Shown here: positions 1 through 10,397 of the stretch, in pieces
Position numbering within the stretch: position 1 is the stretch's first letter
Layout: every line of letters starts with the position of its first letter
DNA from: Roseicella aerolata
GTDB lineage: Bacteria; Pseudomonadota; Alphaproteobacteria; Acetobacterales; Acetobacteraceae
DNA: 64,000 nucleotides
Direction of reading: 5' to 3'
NCBI RefSeq assembly: GCF_020523605.1
Contig: NZ_JAJAQI010000009.1
Coordinates: 62,001-126,000 of the forward strand
Translations under genes and position numbers: made by a program
Notes under the pieces: model-generated
What the model saw: the letters and a program-made list of their open reading frames with translations, nothing else
Told to the model about the DNA's origin: nothing
Databases searched by the model: none

Positions 1-371
1 CTGATCGCCACTCACTTCGCCAAGCCTCCGGGACCGTGTTCACGCCGAAGATAGCGCGTGGACACGGTCCCTTCGTTTGAGGCGGGCCACGCATCCAGGC
101 GTGGGGAAGGGCTCAGGCTCCGCGCCGACGGGCGCAGGCATCGGACAGCGAGTCACCCCCTCCCAGGCCGCGTCCTGCGTTCGGTCGCCGCGCCGCCCGT
201 CCGGTGCGTGACCGGGCAAGGGGGCGCGATGCCTGCGCCTTGTGATGGATCAAGCTAGGCGGTGCGGCTTTTGCGGTCCAATCTCGCCCATCAATCCGCG
301 GCAAGGCTGCCCCGCCAGCCCATGCCGACCGGAGCCGGCCTACTGATGCCGAGAGGAGGAACGACAAGACA
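1..371. other. Gap upstream of monooxygenase
   Basis: No gene is supported in this stretch. It opens with a strong hairpin (annotated separately) that probably closes a gene lying left of the window. It ends with a purine-rich ribosome binding site, GGAGGA, about 11 bases before the monooxygenase start. I see no convincing -35/-10 pair, so the monooxygenase promoter is not placed. Confidence 0.5.
30..71 (+). terminator. 16-bp hairpin, likely terminator
   Basis: The arms GGGACCGTGTTCACGC (30-45) and GCGTGGACACGGTCCC (56-71) pair over 16 positions with a single G-U wobble, around a 10-base loop. TTCGTTT follows on the plus strand, so a factor-independent terminator for a gene left of the window is the likeliest reading. 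The U-tract is interrupted, so it may only stabilise a 3' end. Confidence 0.5.
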
Positions 372-2012
<1,641 letters not shown>

Positions 2013-2149
2013 CGGGACGCCGGCCTGCCGGGCCCAGCCCCGGGCAGCCGGACACGTTGTGGCTACCGTGGCGGTTTCGTCATTTCCGGCCGCTGCGGGA
2101 CCGGCCGACTGCCCCCACATCGGCCCGGCAAGACCACCACAGGTGCGCC

Positions 2150-3496
2150 ATGGTCACGCCCCGCCCCAGGCTGCCGCCGCTCCGGGTGGCCATGGCTGCA
2201 TCGCTCATGCTCGCGCTTGCGGGCTGCGCCGCACGTCCTGCCGCCCCGCCCCCGGCCGGCTTCTCCGCCGATACCTTCACGCGCGAGGGCCTGATCAGCG
2301 GCGCGACCGCTACGGAGGCCGGGTGCCGCGCCCTTCCTGACGGGATCTGGGTGGATCTCGGCAGCCGCCGCGAATGCCTGCGCTACGCCGCCGGCGGGGC
2401 AGGGCAGCCCGCCCGGACGGCGATCGTGCATTTCCCGGGCGACCCGCCCGGCGCCGCCTATCGCTTCGCCAGCGGCCATGTCTATGTCGAGCGCGTCAAT
2501 GCGTTCTACGAGCACACCGCCGCATCGCGCCGGCTGGCGGCGGAGACCCTGGCCGGTGCGATGCATGGCGCACCGGTCTTCCTGATGGGGCGGCCGGGCA
2601 TGCATGGCTCCTCCGGCGACCATGGGCAGGACCGGCACACCCAGGCCGAGGTCGCGCTGGTCGATGCCGCGCTGACCGCGTTGAAGCGCCGCCACGGGAT
2701 CGACGAGCTGGTGCTGTCCGGCTTCTCCTCGGGCGGGTTGCTGGTCGCCAACCTCCTCGCGCGGCGCGGCGACATCCGCTGCGCGGTCATCGCCTCGGCG
2801 CCGCTCGACCTGGCGCAATTCCACCGGCGGCCGGACGGGACGCTGACGGAGGATTTCGCGATGCGGGCGAGCGAACTCGCCGACCCCATGCGCAGCCTGG
2901 AGGAGACCCGTTCCAGCGCCACCATCTTCGTCATCGGCGACCAGCGCGACCGGAAGGTGCCGAACACGGCCTGGGCCGAGTGGGTCGCCGCGGCGCAGCG
3001 GCGGGGGCTGCGGGTCCATGAGGCCGCGATCGCCGGTGCCGACCGGCCGGAAACCGGCGCGCCCCGGAGCTTCCACATCACCGGCAGCCGCAGCCTGGAG
3101 GTGGCGCATGCCTGCGCCACCGGCTGGCCGGGCGAGCGGCTGCGGGCGGCCCTGCTGAATGGCGAGGCCATCCTCCGGCCGCAAGGCAGGCCGCTCGGTG
3201 GGGAGGAGATCCGGGCCGCCTTCGCCGGGCGCCACCTCTTCGGCATCACTTGGCCCTATTGGGGCACCCGGGTGACGCTTGCGACGCACTGGACCGAGCA
3301 AGGCGAGCGCCGCCAGTTCCACCCCGCCCATCCGGACCAGCGCATCGCGACCGGCCGCTGGTGGGTGGAGGGCGGCCGGCTCTGCACGACGGAGGAGGGG
3401 TGCCACGCCGTGCTTGCCGATGGGCGGTACCTGCATGTCGTCGAGGGCGAGCCGCCGCGCTTCTTGGCGAGCTACGTCGCGGACGGGCCACCGTGA
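2150..3496 (+). CDS. Alpha/beta-hydrolase lipoprotein
   Basis: A 448-residue putative outer- or periplasmic-face lipoprotein with an alpha/beta-hydrolase signature. About 14 residues precede an internal Met; the hydrophobic stretch after it ends in the lipobox LALAGC, which should be cleaved and lipidated at the Cys. The nucleophile elbow G-F-S-S-G at residues 191-195 places the likely catalytic Ser at 193. The C-terminal ~120 residues lie outside a minimal hydrolase core and carry several Cys. A second in-frame ATG at 2192 gives a more typical lipoprotein signal and may be the true start. The preceding monooxygenase is 137 bases upstream, so functional linkage (hydrolysis of an ester product) is possible but unproven. 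The substrate is unknown. Confidence 0.7.
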   Translation: MVTPRPRLPPLRVAMAASLMLALAGCAARPAAPPPAGFSADTFTREGLISGATATEAGCRALPDGIWVDLGSRRECLRYAAGGAGQPARTAIVHFPGDPPGAAYRFASGHVYVERVNAFYEHTAASRRLAAETLAGAMHGAPVFLMGRPGMHGSSGDHGQDRHTQAEVALVDAALTALKRRHGIDELVLSGFSSGGLLVANLLARRGDIRCAVIASAPLDLAQFHRRPDGTLTEDFAMRASELADPMRSLEETRSSATIFVIGDQRDRKVPNTAWAEWVAAAQRRGLRVHEAAIAGADRPETGAPRSFHITGSRSLEVAHACATGWPGERLRAALLNGEAILRPQGRPLGGEEIRAAFAGRHLFGITWPYWGTRVTLATHWTEQGERRQFHPAHPDQRIATGRWWVEGGRLCTTEEGCHAVLADGRYLHVVEGEPPRFLASYVADGPP

Positions 3497-3697
3497 CCAT
3501 GCCGGCCCGCATCGTGGCGGATCGGCAGGATCACCGGTGTTCCGCTGCGCCGCGGCCTTGTCGGCGCTGCGTGGATCCCTGCGATACGGGCCGGGGTGGC
3601 GGCGCCGGCCGCCTGCCGCGGTGGGCGGGTCACCGGCGCCCCCCGGTCAGCGGGACGCCGGGACCATCCGGCCCGCCCGCCGGATGCCGCACCGCCT

Positions 3698-4072
3698 TCA
3701 GCGGGCCGGCCCGGCCGGGTTGAGGTAGACGACCTCCCTGTCCTCGCCCCCGCCGAGCAGCCAGGCCTCGCGGCCGGGCGCGCTCTGCGGCGCCGGGCCA
3801 TAGCTCCAGGAGGGGCTGCCGCCGGAGTTGCTGATGAAGGTGGCAACCCGGCCCGGCTGCTCATAGCGGGCCCCGCCACCGGCGCCGGTGGCGCTGTAGG
3901 TGATGGTGCGGTCATCCCCACCTCCGGCGAGGCTGGCCCCGCCGCCGCCGATGACAATGCCCTGCAGGACGGGGATCCGGTTCAGGTCGGTCGGCGCCTG
4001 GGCATGGGCGGGGAGCGCGGCGGCGAGGGCGCCGGCCAGCGCGAGGGATGGGAGAGCGAGGCGGCGGGTCAT
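3698..4072 (-). CDS. Small secreted Gly-rich protein
   Basis: An unrecognised 124-residue protein. A signal peptide runs from MTRRLALP through an Ala/Leu-rich core to an AHA-Q cleavage site near residue 25. The mature part is rich in Gly, Ser and Ala, with no Cys and no recognisable catalytic motif. It looks like a small periplasmic or secreted beta-rich protein. The start at 4072 was chosen because GGAGG sits 7-11 bases upstream and because a longer version would put 26 Arg-rich residues in front of the signal peptide. It is transcribed alone, away from the hydrolase gene. I cannot assign a function. Confidence 0.6.
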   Translation of the reverse strand: MTRRLALPSLALAGALAAALPAHAQAPTDLNRIPVLQGIVIGGGGASLAGGGDDRTITYSATGAGGGARYEQPGRVATFISNSGGSPSWSYGPAPQSAPGREAWLLGGGEDREVVYLNPAGPAR

Positions 4073-4392
4073 GGCGTGCCTCCGGCGTGGTTGCCGGGCC
4101 TGGCAAGGCGCTGTCTCAAAGGCGCGTCGGGACGGCTGGCCTCCGGCCACCCCGACGACCGGACCTTTCGGCTGGCAAGGGGAATGCTAGTCCCGGCGGC
4201 AGCCCGGCGCATCGCATGGCTGATATAGACTGGCAGGATTTCGCCCGGTCTTGCACGGCGGCGCCCTCCGAGGACGGCATTCGGCCTGCGACCCCTACTG
4301 CGCCTGGCGTTGTGCCGGACGGGACATCGCCGGTGGCGCATCCCGCGCCACCGGCCCGTGCCGCCGGCGCGCCCCGTCGCGCCAGGCCGGCC
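4073..4392. other. Gap with 11-bp perfect hairpin
   Basis: There is no supported gene here. The gap contains the promoter region of the small secreted protein and, at 4329-4355, a perfect hairpin (arms GCCGGTGGCGC and GCGCCACCGGC, loop of 5). The hairpin lies 38 bases past the end of the minus-strand phospholipase gene, where a terminator is expected. No T-run follows it. Confidence 0.5.
4329..4355 (-). terminator. Hairpin after phospholipase gene
   Basis: This is an 11-bp perfect stem with an ATCCC loop, located 38 bases downstream of the minus-strand phospholipase D stop codon. It lacks a U-tract, so it is best read as a 3'-end stabiliser or weak terminator. Confidence 0.4.
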
Positions 4393-5709
4393 TCAGAGTT
4401 GCGGGCGCAGCAGGGCCCAGACCCTGTCGCCGAGCCGCTGGCCGCCTGGGCGGTCGCGCCAGGCGGCGAGGGTGACCTCCCGCGCCCGGGCGAGGTCGGC
4501 GTCGAACAGCGCGATCTGGCCGCGCGCGAAATCCGCATCGAAGACGTTGAGGTTCGCCTCGTCGTTCAGGCGGAAGGAGCGTTCGTCGAAATTGGTCGAG
4601 CCGACCGAGGCGAAGGCCTCATCCACCAGCACCAGTTTCGGGTGGTACATGCTGGGCTGATACTCCCAGATCCGCACCCCGGCCTCCAGCAGCGGCCCCC
4701 AGAGGTGGCGCGAGGCGCGGCGGACGAAGGGCTTGTCCATGTGCGGCCCGGGCAGGAGCACGTCCACCGTGACACCACGGCGGCGCGCCTCGACCAGGTG
4801 ACGGATCGCAAGCTCGTCGGGCACGAAGTAGGGCACGCCGATGCGGATGTGCCGCTCGGCCGCGGCGATCGCCATCATCAGCATCAGGTGCATGGTGGTG
4901 GCGCCGCCCTGCGGCGAGCTGCGCACCATCTGCGCCGGCAGCGGCCCGGCTTCCGCAAGCGCCGGGAACTGCGCCGGGCCGCGCGGCAGTTCGCTGGCCA
5001 CCTCCAGCCAGTTCTCCAGGAAGGCCGCCTGCATCTGCGCCACCACCGGCCCCTCGACCCGGTACTGCGTCTCGCGCCACTCCGTCTCGTCGCGCGCGTC
5101 GCCCAGCCACTTGTCACCGATCCCGACGCCGCCGGTGAAGCCCACCCGGCCATCCACCACCAGCAGCTTGCGGTGGGTACGATTGTTGAGCCGGTCGAGC
5201 GTGTACCAGCGCGGCCGGCGGAAGCGCCGTACATCGGCGCCCGCATCGCGCATCAACTGCAGCAGCGCACGTTCGGTCGGCAGGCTGCCGAACCAGTCGA
5301 GCAGCACGCGCACCTCGACGCCGGCCCTTGCCCGCTCGGCCAGCGCCTCGGCGAAGCGGCGCGCGCTCTCGCCGTCCCAGTAGACATAGGTCTCGAAATT
5401 GATGCTGCGCTCGGAAGCGGCGATGGCGGCGAGCATGGCGGGGAAGATGCGGTCGCCGTTGACCAGCGTCTCGACCCGGTTGCCGGGCCGGATGGACGGG
5501 CCGAGCGCTCCGTCCATGTCGCGCAGGAAGGCCGGGTCCCCCGCGCCATGGCCGTGGTCGAGCAACGCGCCGAGGCCGCGCTGGGCCGGCAGCAGGTTGA
5601 GGACGAGCAGGCTGGCGAGCGCACCCGCGAGGAGGAACGCGGCGTCGCGGAGGCGCCGACGCCAGGGACTGCCGGCACGCCGGGCCGCGCGGGCAGCGGC
5701 GTGCCGCAT
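4393..5709 (-). CDS. Phospholipase D / cardiolipin synthase-like
   Basis: A 438-residue membrane-anchored member of the phospholipase D superfamily. An Arg-rich N-terminus is followed by one hydrophobic segment (about residues 22-42), then two HKD half-sites: H179-x-K181-x4-D186 and H356-x-K358-x4-D363. The second continues into GSTNFDERS, the usual cardiolipin-synthase-type ending. Such enzymes join two phosphatidyl groups to make cardiolipin at the inner membrane. A broader phosphodiesterase role cannot be excluded. The gene starts only 5 bases after the stop of the sugar dehydrogenase gene, so the two are probably co-transcribed. With one membrane segment rather than two, it looks closer to ClsB-type than to the classical ClsA layout. 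Confidence 0.82.
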   Translation of the reverse strand: MRHAAARAARRAGSPWRRRLRDAAFLLAGALASLLVLNLLPAQRGLGALLDHGHGAGDPAFLRDMDGALGPSIRPGNRVETLVNGDRIFPAMLAAIAASERSINFETYVYWDGESARRFAEALAERARAGVEVRVLLDWFGSLPTERALLQLMRDAGADVRRFRRPRWYTLDRLNNRTHRKLLVVDGRVGFTGGVGIGDKWLGDARDETEWRETQYRVEGPVVAQMQAAFLENWLEVASELPRGPAQFPALAEAGPLPAQMVRSSPQGGATTMHLMLMMAIAAAERHIRIGVPYFVPDELAIRHLVEARRRGVTVDVLLPGPHMDKPFVRRASRHLWGPLLEAGVRIWEYQPSMYHPKLVLVDEAFASVGSTNFDERSFRLNDEANLNVFDADFARGQIALFDADLARAREVTLAAWRDRPGGQRLGDRVWALLRPQL

Positions 5710-5714
5710 CGCGT

Positions 5715-6917
5715 TCAGCGGCGGCCGCCGGCCGGTGTCAGGCGCAGCACCTCACCATCGCTGTGCTCGGTGAGCAGCCAGACGGAGCCGTCGCGATGCA
5801 CGCGCACGTCGCGGATGCGCCGATCGAGGTCGCGCAGCATCCATTCCTCCTCGACGACGCGGCCGTCCTCGAGCCTGGTGCGCACCAGGGCGCGCGCCGC
5901 GAGACCGCCATGCAGCGTCTGGCCGCGCCATTCCGGGAACATCTCACCGCGATAGACGGCAAGGCCCGAAGGGGCGACGGTGCGCCCAAAGATATGGACC
6001 GCCTGCTCCATGCCCTCGCGCTCCGTCCCGACGCCGACCGGTGCGCCGGAATAGTCCTTGCCGCCGGTGAGATAGGGCCAGCCGTAATTCTTCCCGGCCT
6101 CGATACGGTGGATCTCGTCGCCGGCCTGCGGCCCGTGGTCGTTCAGCCAGAGCATGCGGGTCTCGGGGTCGAAGGCCATGCCCTGCGGGTTCCGCAGGCC
6201 GATGGCGAAGACATGCGGGTCGTGGCCGTCCCGGCCGAGGAAGGGGTTGCCCTCCGCCGGGCTGCCGTCGTCCTTCATGCGGATGATCGAGCCGGCATGG
6301 TCCGCGGGCCGCTGCGAGCGGTTCATGTTGCGCCGGTCGCCGATCGAGAGCAGCAGGGTGTTGTCGCGCGGGTCGAAGGCCATGCGGCCGCCGAAATGCA
6401 GGCCACTGCCATCCGGGTTGTTCATCATGAAGATCCGGCGCACCTCTTCGAGGCGCGGCTGGTCGCCATCCTCGCCGACCAGCCGGCCGCGCGCGACGGC
6501 GGTGCCGCCGCCCTCCTCGGTCCAGGCGGAGTAGCTGAGATAGACGAGCCGGTTCTCCTCGAACTGCGGGTGCAGCGCCACGTCGAATAGCCCGCCCTGG
6601 CTGCGGTCGGTCGGCCCTTCATAGCGGTAGACCTCCGGCACGCCCTCGACCGGGCGGGAGAGGCCGCCGCCGCGCGTGCCGATGCGCAGCCGGCCGGCGT
6701 TGCGCTCGGTCACCAGGAAGCGGTCGCCTGCCAGGAAGGCGAGGCCCCAGGGGTGCTCAACGCCGCGCGCGATGGTCTCGACGCGCAACTCGCCGCGCTC
6801 GGTGCGCAAGCTGCGGGTCTCGGCCGCCTGCGCCCAGGCCACGGCGCCCGGTGCCGTCGCGGCGAGCAGGCCGGCCAGCGCCAGGGCACGTGGCAGGGCA
6901 GGAAAGGAAACGGGCAT
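5715..6917 (-). CDS. PQQ-dependent sugar dehydrogenase-like
   Basis: Predicted periplasmic soluble aldose/sorbosone dehydrogenase of the GSDH family, a six-bladed beta-propeller that uses PQQ and calcium. The 400-residue product has a clear signal peptide (MPVSFPALPRALALAG, with an AWA-Q type cleavage site). It has propeller repeats with G-x-R-M-A-F-D-P and L-L-L-S-I-G-D-R strands, and the family motif NDHGPQAGDEIH, in which the His is thought to be the catalytic base. The start at 6917 gives the signal peptide and has AAGGAAG just upstream. It leads a two-gene operon with the phospholipase D gene 5 bases downstream. No PQQ synthesis genes are in this window. Confidence 0.82.
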   Translation of the reverse strand: MPVSFPALPRALALAGLLAATAPGAVAWAQAAETRSLRTERGELRVETIARGVEHPWGLAFLAGDRFLVTERNAGRLRIGTRGGGLSRPVEGVPEVYRYEGPTDRSQGGLFDVALHPQFEENRLVYLSYSAWTEEGGGTAVARGRLVGEDGDQPRLEEVRRIFMMNNPDGSGLHFGGRMAFDPRDNTLLLSIGDRRNMNRSQRPADHAGSIIRMKDDGSPAEGNPFLGRDGHDPHVFAIGLRNPQGMAFDPETRMLWLNDHGPQAGDEIHRIEAGKNYGWPYLTGGKDYSGAPVGVGTEREGMEQAVHIFGRTVAPSGLAVYRGEMFPEWRGQTLHGGLAARALVRTRLEDGRVVEEEWMLRDLDRRIRDVRVHRDGSVWLLTEHSDGEVLRLTPAGGRR

Positions 6918-7360
6918 GCGGTGCTTCCTTGCGAGTGCGGTGGGTGACTGACCGGGCGGGGCAACGCCAGCGGGTCGCGCGCGGTTCGGGCCACGGACCT
7001 GCGGTGCCGCATCGGTCCGGGGGACCGGACATCCCGGCGGCGCCTGTCCGGCACGCCGCACAACCGGTTCGGCATGCCGGCGATGAAGGCGTGAAGGGCT
7101 TGAGGCGTTCGGGCAGAGGCTTGTGGCACGGCACCGGATGTCCGGGGTGGCACCGCAGAAGCGGCCGGGGAAGGGCAGGCGGCTCGGCGCGCCAGGCACG
7201 CAGCGCAGGATGCAGCATAGGCTGGCTCGCCCGCACTGACTTCCACCCCGGAACCGGATCCGAGTCTCGGGAGGGAGATCACGAGCAGCAGGCCGAACGC
7301 GTGGCAGCGCCGATAGGCTCTGTCGTCTGAGTTGCCGGGAGACACCCAGGCGTGCCGCCA
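6918..7360. other. Gap between sugar dehydrogenase and tRNA
   Basis: There is no gene here. Only weak palindromes are visible, for example CGGTCC/GGACCG near 7012-7026. The stretch must hold the promoter of the sugar dehydrogenase operon and the 3' trailer of the tRNA, but I cannot point to either with confidence. Confidence 0.4.
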
Positions 7361-7450
7361 TGGCGGATGGGGTGGGATTCGAACCCACGGTAGGCTTGCA
7401 CCTACGGCGGTTTTCAAGACCGCTGCCTTAAACCACTCGGCCACCCATCC
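7361..7450 (-). tRNA. tRNA-Ser (UGA)
   Basis: Read on the minus strand, the acceptor stem GGATGGG pairs with CCCATCC, followed by discriminator G and an encoded CCA. The anticodon loop CTTGAAA holds UGA, which reads UCA and other UCN serine codons. The long variable arm (G-T-A-G-G ... C-C-T-A-C) is the class II feature expected for tRNA-Ser, and the T-loop GTTCGAATC is canonical. Length is 90 bases including CCA. Confidence 0.97.
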
Positions 7451-7804
7451 AGCACGGAGAACGCAGATGCAGCGCCGGGCAGGGCCGGGTCAAGCCCAGC
7501 CCTGTGATAAGCCCAACCGCATCAGACATCTGCGGGCGCTTTTTTCACAAGCGCCGACAAGACGGCGGTTTGCCCCGTGACGAACGCAGATTCCTGCGAC
7601 GTAGAGGTCTACCTGGGTCATTGCCATGCTGCCGCATGTTTCGTGGCACTGGCCGCAGCGCGCCTTCGCGCGCGGCCCGCCGCGCGGGCCGCAGGTCGGG
7701 GCCTCATGCCAGGCAGGCAGGATGCATCCTCCAGGCCCGCCAGCCAGGGGGACCGGCGGGCTGGCCGGAGCGCGCCCTGCGAGGCCGCCCTGGCGAGGCA
7801 GGTT
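7451..7804. other. Gap upstream of tRNA, hairpin at 7535-7555
   Basis: There is no gene here. The gap holds the tRNA promoter region and a 7-bp hairpin (GGCGCTT ... AAGCGCC, 7535-7555) with a T-rich loop. The T-run lies inside the loop rather than after the stem, so this is not a typical terminator. The right part carries nothing recognisable and ends at the 3' end of the MmgE/PrpD gene. Confidence 0.4.
7488..7493 (-). promoter_or_regulatory. Possible -35 box of tRNA-Ser
   Basis: TTGACC on the minus strand lies 38 bases upstream of the mature tRNA 5' end, the right distance for a sigma-70-type -35 element. The hexamer 17 bases further on (GCATCT) is a poor -10, so this is only a candidate. 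Confidence 0.3.
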
Positions 7805-9205
7805 TTATTCGCCCGCCAGCCGCGCCGCCATCATCGGCGCGCCCAGCCGCATCAGCCCGTTCACATCCGCGGCCTTGTCGAGCCCGATCACCGCGTCAGC
7901 CAGTTGCGTCGCCCGCTCCTGGCCCAGCACGGCATCGGCCAGGCCGTGGAACTTGGCGCGCAGCTCGGCCTCGGTCAGGAAATTCTCGGGCTCGCCCTTC
8001 GCCACCTTCACCAGCTTCACGAAGGTCTGGCCACGCGCCTTCACCGTCAGCTTGCCGGCCATGTAGGTGGGGAAAAGGGCCTGGATCTCCGGGTCCTCGA
8101 CGCACTCGACCTTCGGCAGCAGGCTGCGGACCGCCGGGTCATGCAGCAGGGCATAGCTGTCCCAGCCCATATGGCCATGGGCGAGGCCGCAGCTCACCAC
8201 GAAGGGTCCGCTGAACTGGCCATCCACCACGTTCTGCGGGTTCTGCTTGTAGGCCAGCGGCGCACCGACCAGCAGCATGCCCTTGTTGGGCAGGCCCATG
8301 GTGACGCTCTCGATCTCCTCCGGCTTCAAGCCAAGCTCGGCGCGCAGGGCAATGGCGGCATCCACCCCGGCATGGCCGTAGCGGCAGGAGGGGTAGGGCT
8401 TCACCGCCGTCTGCATCAGTTCGAACTCGGTGCCGAGGCCCTGCAGGGCGCGCTCCGGCGTCGGGTTCGGCGCATAGGCGCGGAGGAAGCCGGCCCTGCC
8501 CTCGAAGGCCTCGGCGGCGCCGCGGAAGCCCTGGCGGGCCAGCGTCGCGGCGGCGAGACCGTTCATCGCGCTCCAGCCCACCTGGAAGCGCTTGGTCCAG
8601 GCGCCGTTGGCCAGGAATTGCAGGGACCCGGCCGCCTGGGAGAGGGCGATGCCGAAGGCATCCTCCATCCCCTTCGCATCCAGGCCGAAAACCCGCGCGG
8701 CGGCGGCCGCCGCGCCAAAGGCGCCGCAGGTCGCGGTCGGGTGGTAGCCGCGATCGTAATGGTCGCCGCCGGGCAGGGCCAGCGCCAGACGGCAGGTCAC
8801 CTCATAGCCGGCGACTATGGCGGAGAGGACCGTGCGGCCGGAGGCGCCCACCATCTCGGCCGCCGCCAGCGCCGCCGGGATCACCGGCGCGCCGGGATGC
8901 AGCGTGCCGGCGGCATGGGTGTCGTCGAAATCGAGGGAGTGGGCGAGGGCGCCGTTCAGCAGCGCCGCGCCGGCCGGGGTGTAGCGCGCCGAATCACCCA
9001 GCACGGCGGAGCCGCCGGCGGCGAGGCCAAGGGCGCGGACCGCCTCCAGCAGGGCCGGCGTGCTCTCGGCGTCATGCCGGCCGCGGACGATGTTCCCGAC
9101 CAGGTCAAGCACGAGGAAGCGCGTGCGCTCCTGCACCTCGGCCGGCAGCGCGGCAAAGTCGAGCGTGGCGCAGTATTGGGCGAGGGTGGCGGTGACGGCA
9201 GCCAT
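7805..9205 (-). CDS. MmgE/PrpD family protein
   Basis: A 466-residue cytoplasmic protein of the MmgE/PrpD family. This family includes 2-methylcitrate dehydratase (PrpD), cis-aconitate decarboxylase and many members of unknown substrate. Family landmarks are the early D-L-V-G-N-I helix, the H-P-G-A-P-V-I-P-A-A-L-A segment following S-L-D-F-D-D-T-H, and a central K-P-Y-P-S-C-R-Y-G-H motif. The start at 9205 was chosen because GGAGGA lies just upstream and the extra 54 upstream residues look non-coding. It stands alone, with no methylcitrate synthase (prpC) or prpB nearby, so a role in propionate breakdown is not supported by context. Confidence 0.85.
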   Translation of the reverse strand: MAAVTATLAQYCATLDFAALPAEVQERTRFLVLDLVGNIVRGRHDAESTPALLEAVRALGLAAGGSAVLGDSARYTPAGAALLNGALAHSLDFDDTHAAGTLHPGAPVIPAALAAAEMVGASGRTVLSAIVAGYEVTCRLALALPGGDHYDRGYHPTATCGAFGAAAAAARVFGLDAKGMEDAFGIALSQAAGSLQFLANGAWTKRFQVGWSAMNGLAAATLARQGFRGAAEAFEGRAGFLRAYAPNPTPERALQGLGTEFELMQTAVKPYPSCRYGHAGVDAAIALRAELGLKPEEIESVTMGLPNKGMLLVGAPLAYKQNPQNVVDGQFSGPFVVSCGLAHGHMGWDSYALLHDPAVRSLLPKVECVEDPEIQALFPTYMAGKLTVKARGQTFVKLVKVAKGEPENFLTEAELRAKFHGLADAVLGQERATQLADAVIGLDKAADVNGLMRLGAPMMAARLAGE

Positions 9206-9339
9206 GGACGTCCTCCAGGAACTTTCGGCGATCCTAGGCGGGCAGGGACCCGCGGCCAAGCCACACCCGCCATCCGCCCGGCTGGGTGTGGATTGAATAC
9301 TGTTGCCCATGTTTCTCGCGTTGCGGTAGCCCGGCGCGC

Positions 9340-10332
9340 ATGGCACCTCTCCATCCCATGTTCCCACGGCGTCAGCTCCTCGGCGGAGTCGCTTCCCTCG
9401 CCGCCTGCCCCGCCCTTGCCCAGGGCGGCATGGCCGGCAGCTTCGAATCCTTCCTTGAGGGGGTTCGCGCCGATGCGCGTCGCGCCGGCGTCTCGCCCGC
9501 TACGCTGTCGCGGGCCTTCAGCGGCTTGCAGCCGAACCAGCGTGTCATCGAACTGGACCGGCGCCAGGCCGAAGGCGTCCTGACCTGGGAGGAGTACCGC
9601 GACCGCATCATGGTCAACCCGACGCGGGTGGCGAATGGCCAGCGGAACTATGCGGAGAACCGCGCCCTGCTCGGCGCCATCGAGACACGCTACCGCGTCT
9701 CGCCGCGGGTCGTCGTGGCGATCTGGGGCGTCGAGACCAATTTCGGCGGCAATACCGGCGGCTTCTCCGTCATCGAGGCCCTCGCCACCCTCGCCTGGGA
9801 AGGCCGGCGCGCCGAGTTCTTCCGCAAGGAACTGCTGGCGGCGCTCCGGGTGCTGGATGGCGGCCATATCTCGCCTGCCCGCATGACGGGAAGCTGGGCC
9901 GGGGCAATGGGCCAGCCGCAATTCATGCCGAGCAATTTCGAGCGCATGGCGGTGGATTTCGATGGCGATGGCCGCCGGGACATCTGGGACAGCCGGGCCG
10001 ACGCGCTCGCCTCCATTGCCCACTATTTCCAGAAGCATGGCTGGCGGGAGGGCGAGCCCTGGGGCCGCGCGGTGCGCCCGCCGCCCGGCTTCACGCTGGA
10101 CGGGGCCGATACCGACAGCGTCCGCAGCCTGCGGGACTGGGGCCGGCTCGGCTTCCGTTCGGAGGATGGCAGCCCGCTGCCCGGCTCGGAACTCGAGGCC
10201 CGGCTGGTGCTGCCGAATCGTGGCTCCGGCCAGGTCTTCCTTGGCCACCACAATCTCCGGGTCATCCGTCGCTACAACAGCCCGGTGAATTACGGCCTCG
10301 CCGTCGGCCTGCTCTCCGACCGCATCGGATGA
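9340..10332 (+). CDS. MltB-type lytic murein transglycosylase
   Basis: A 330-residue exported peptidoglycan lyase that cleaves the MurNAc-GlcNAc bond to form 1,6-anhydro ends. The signal region contains twin arginines followed by a hydrophobic stretch ending in ALAQ, so Tat export is possible. The catalytic Glu is E132 in the motif I-W-G-V-E-T-N-F-G. Downstream landmarks include GSWAGAMGQPQFMPS and the D-F-D-G-D-G-R-R-D-I-W segment typical of MltB. An ATG at 9358 would give a tidier signal peptide and may be the true start; no strong ribosome binding site separates the two. The stop overlaps the next frame (ATGA at 10329), and the next genes also act on the cell wall. Confidence 0.88.
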   Translation: MAPLHPMFPRRQLLGGVASLAACPALAQGGMAGSFESFLEGVRADARRAGVSPATLSRAFSGLQPNQRVIELDRRQAEGVLTWEEYRDRIMVNPTRVANGQRNYAENRALLGAIETRYRVSPRVVVAIWGVETNFGGNTGGFSVIEALATLAWEGRRAEFFRKELLAALRVLDGGHISPARMTGSWAGAMGQPQFMPSNFERMAVDFDGDGRRDIWDSRADALASIAHYFQKHGWREGEPWGRAVRPPPGFTLDGADTDSVRSLRDWGRLGFRSEDGSPLPGSELEARLVLPNRGSGQVFLGHHNLRVIRRYNSPVNYGLAVGLLSDRIG

Positions 10333-10397
10333 GGCGCCTCGCCGCGCGCCATCCGGCGCGGCACGGAAGCGGGCGCCCGGCGAGCGGTGCCGGATGC

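Noticed and set aside
4048-5955. 635-codon plus-strand frame over the phospholipase gene
   Set aside because: It is a shadow of the HKD-containing minus-strand gene, with the low-complexity composition typical of antisense frames.
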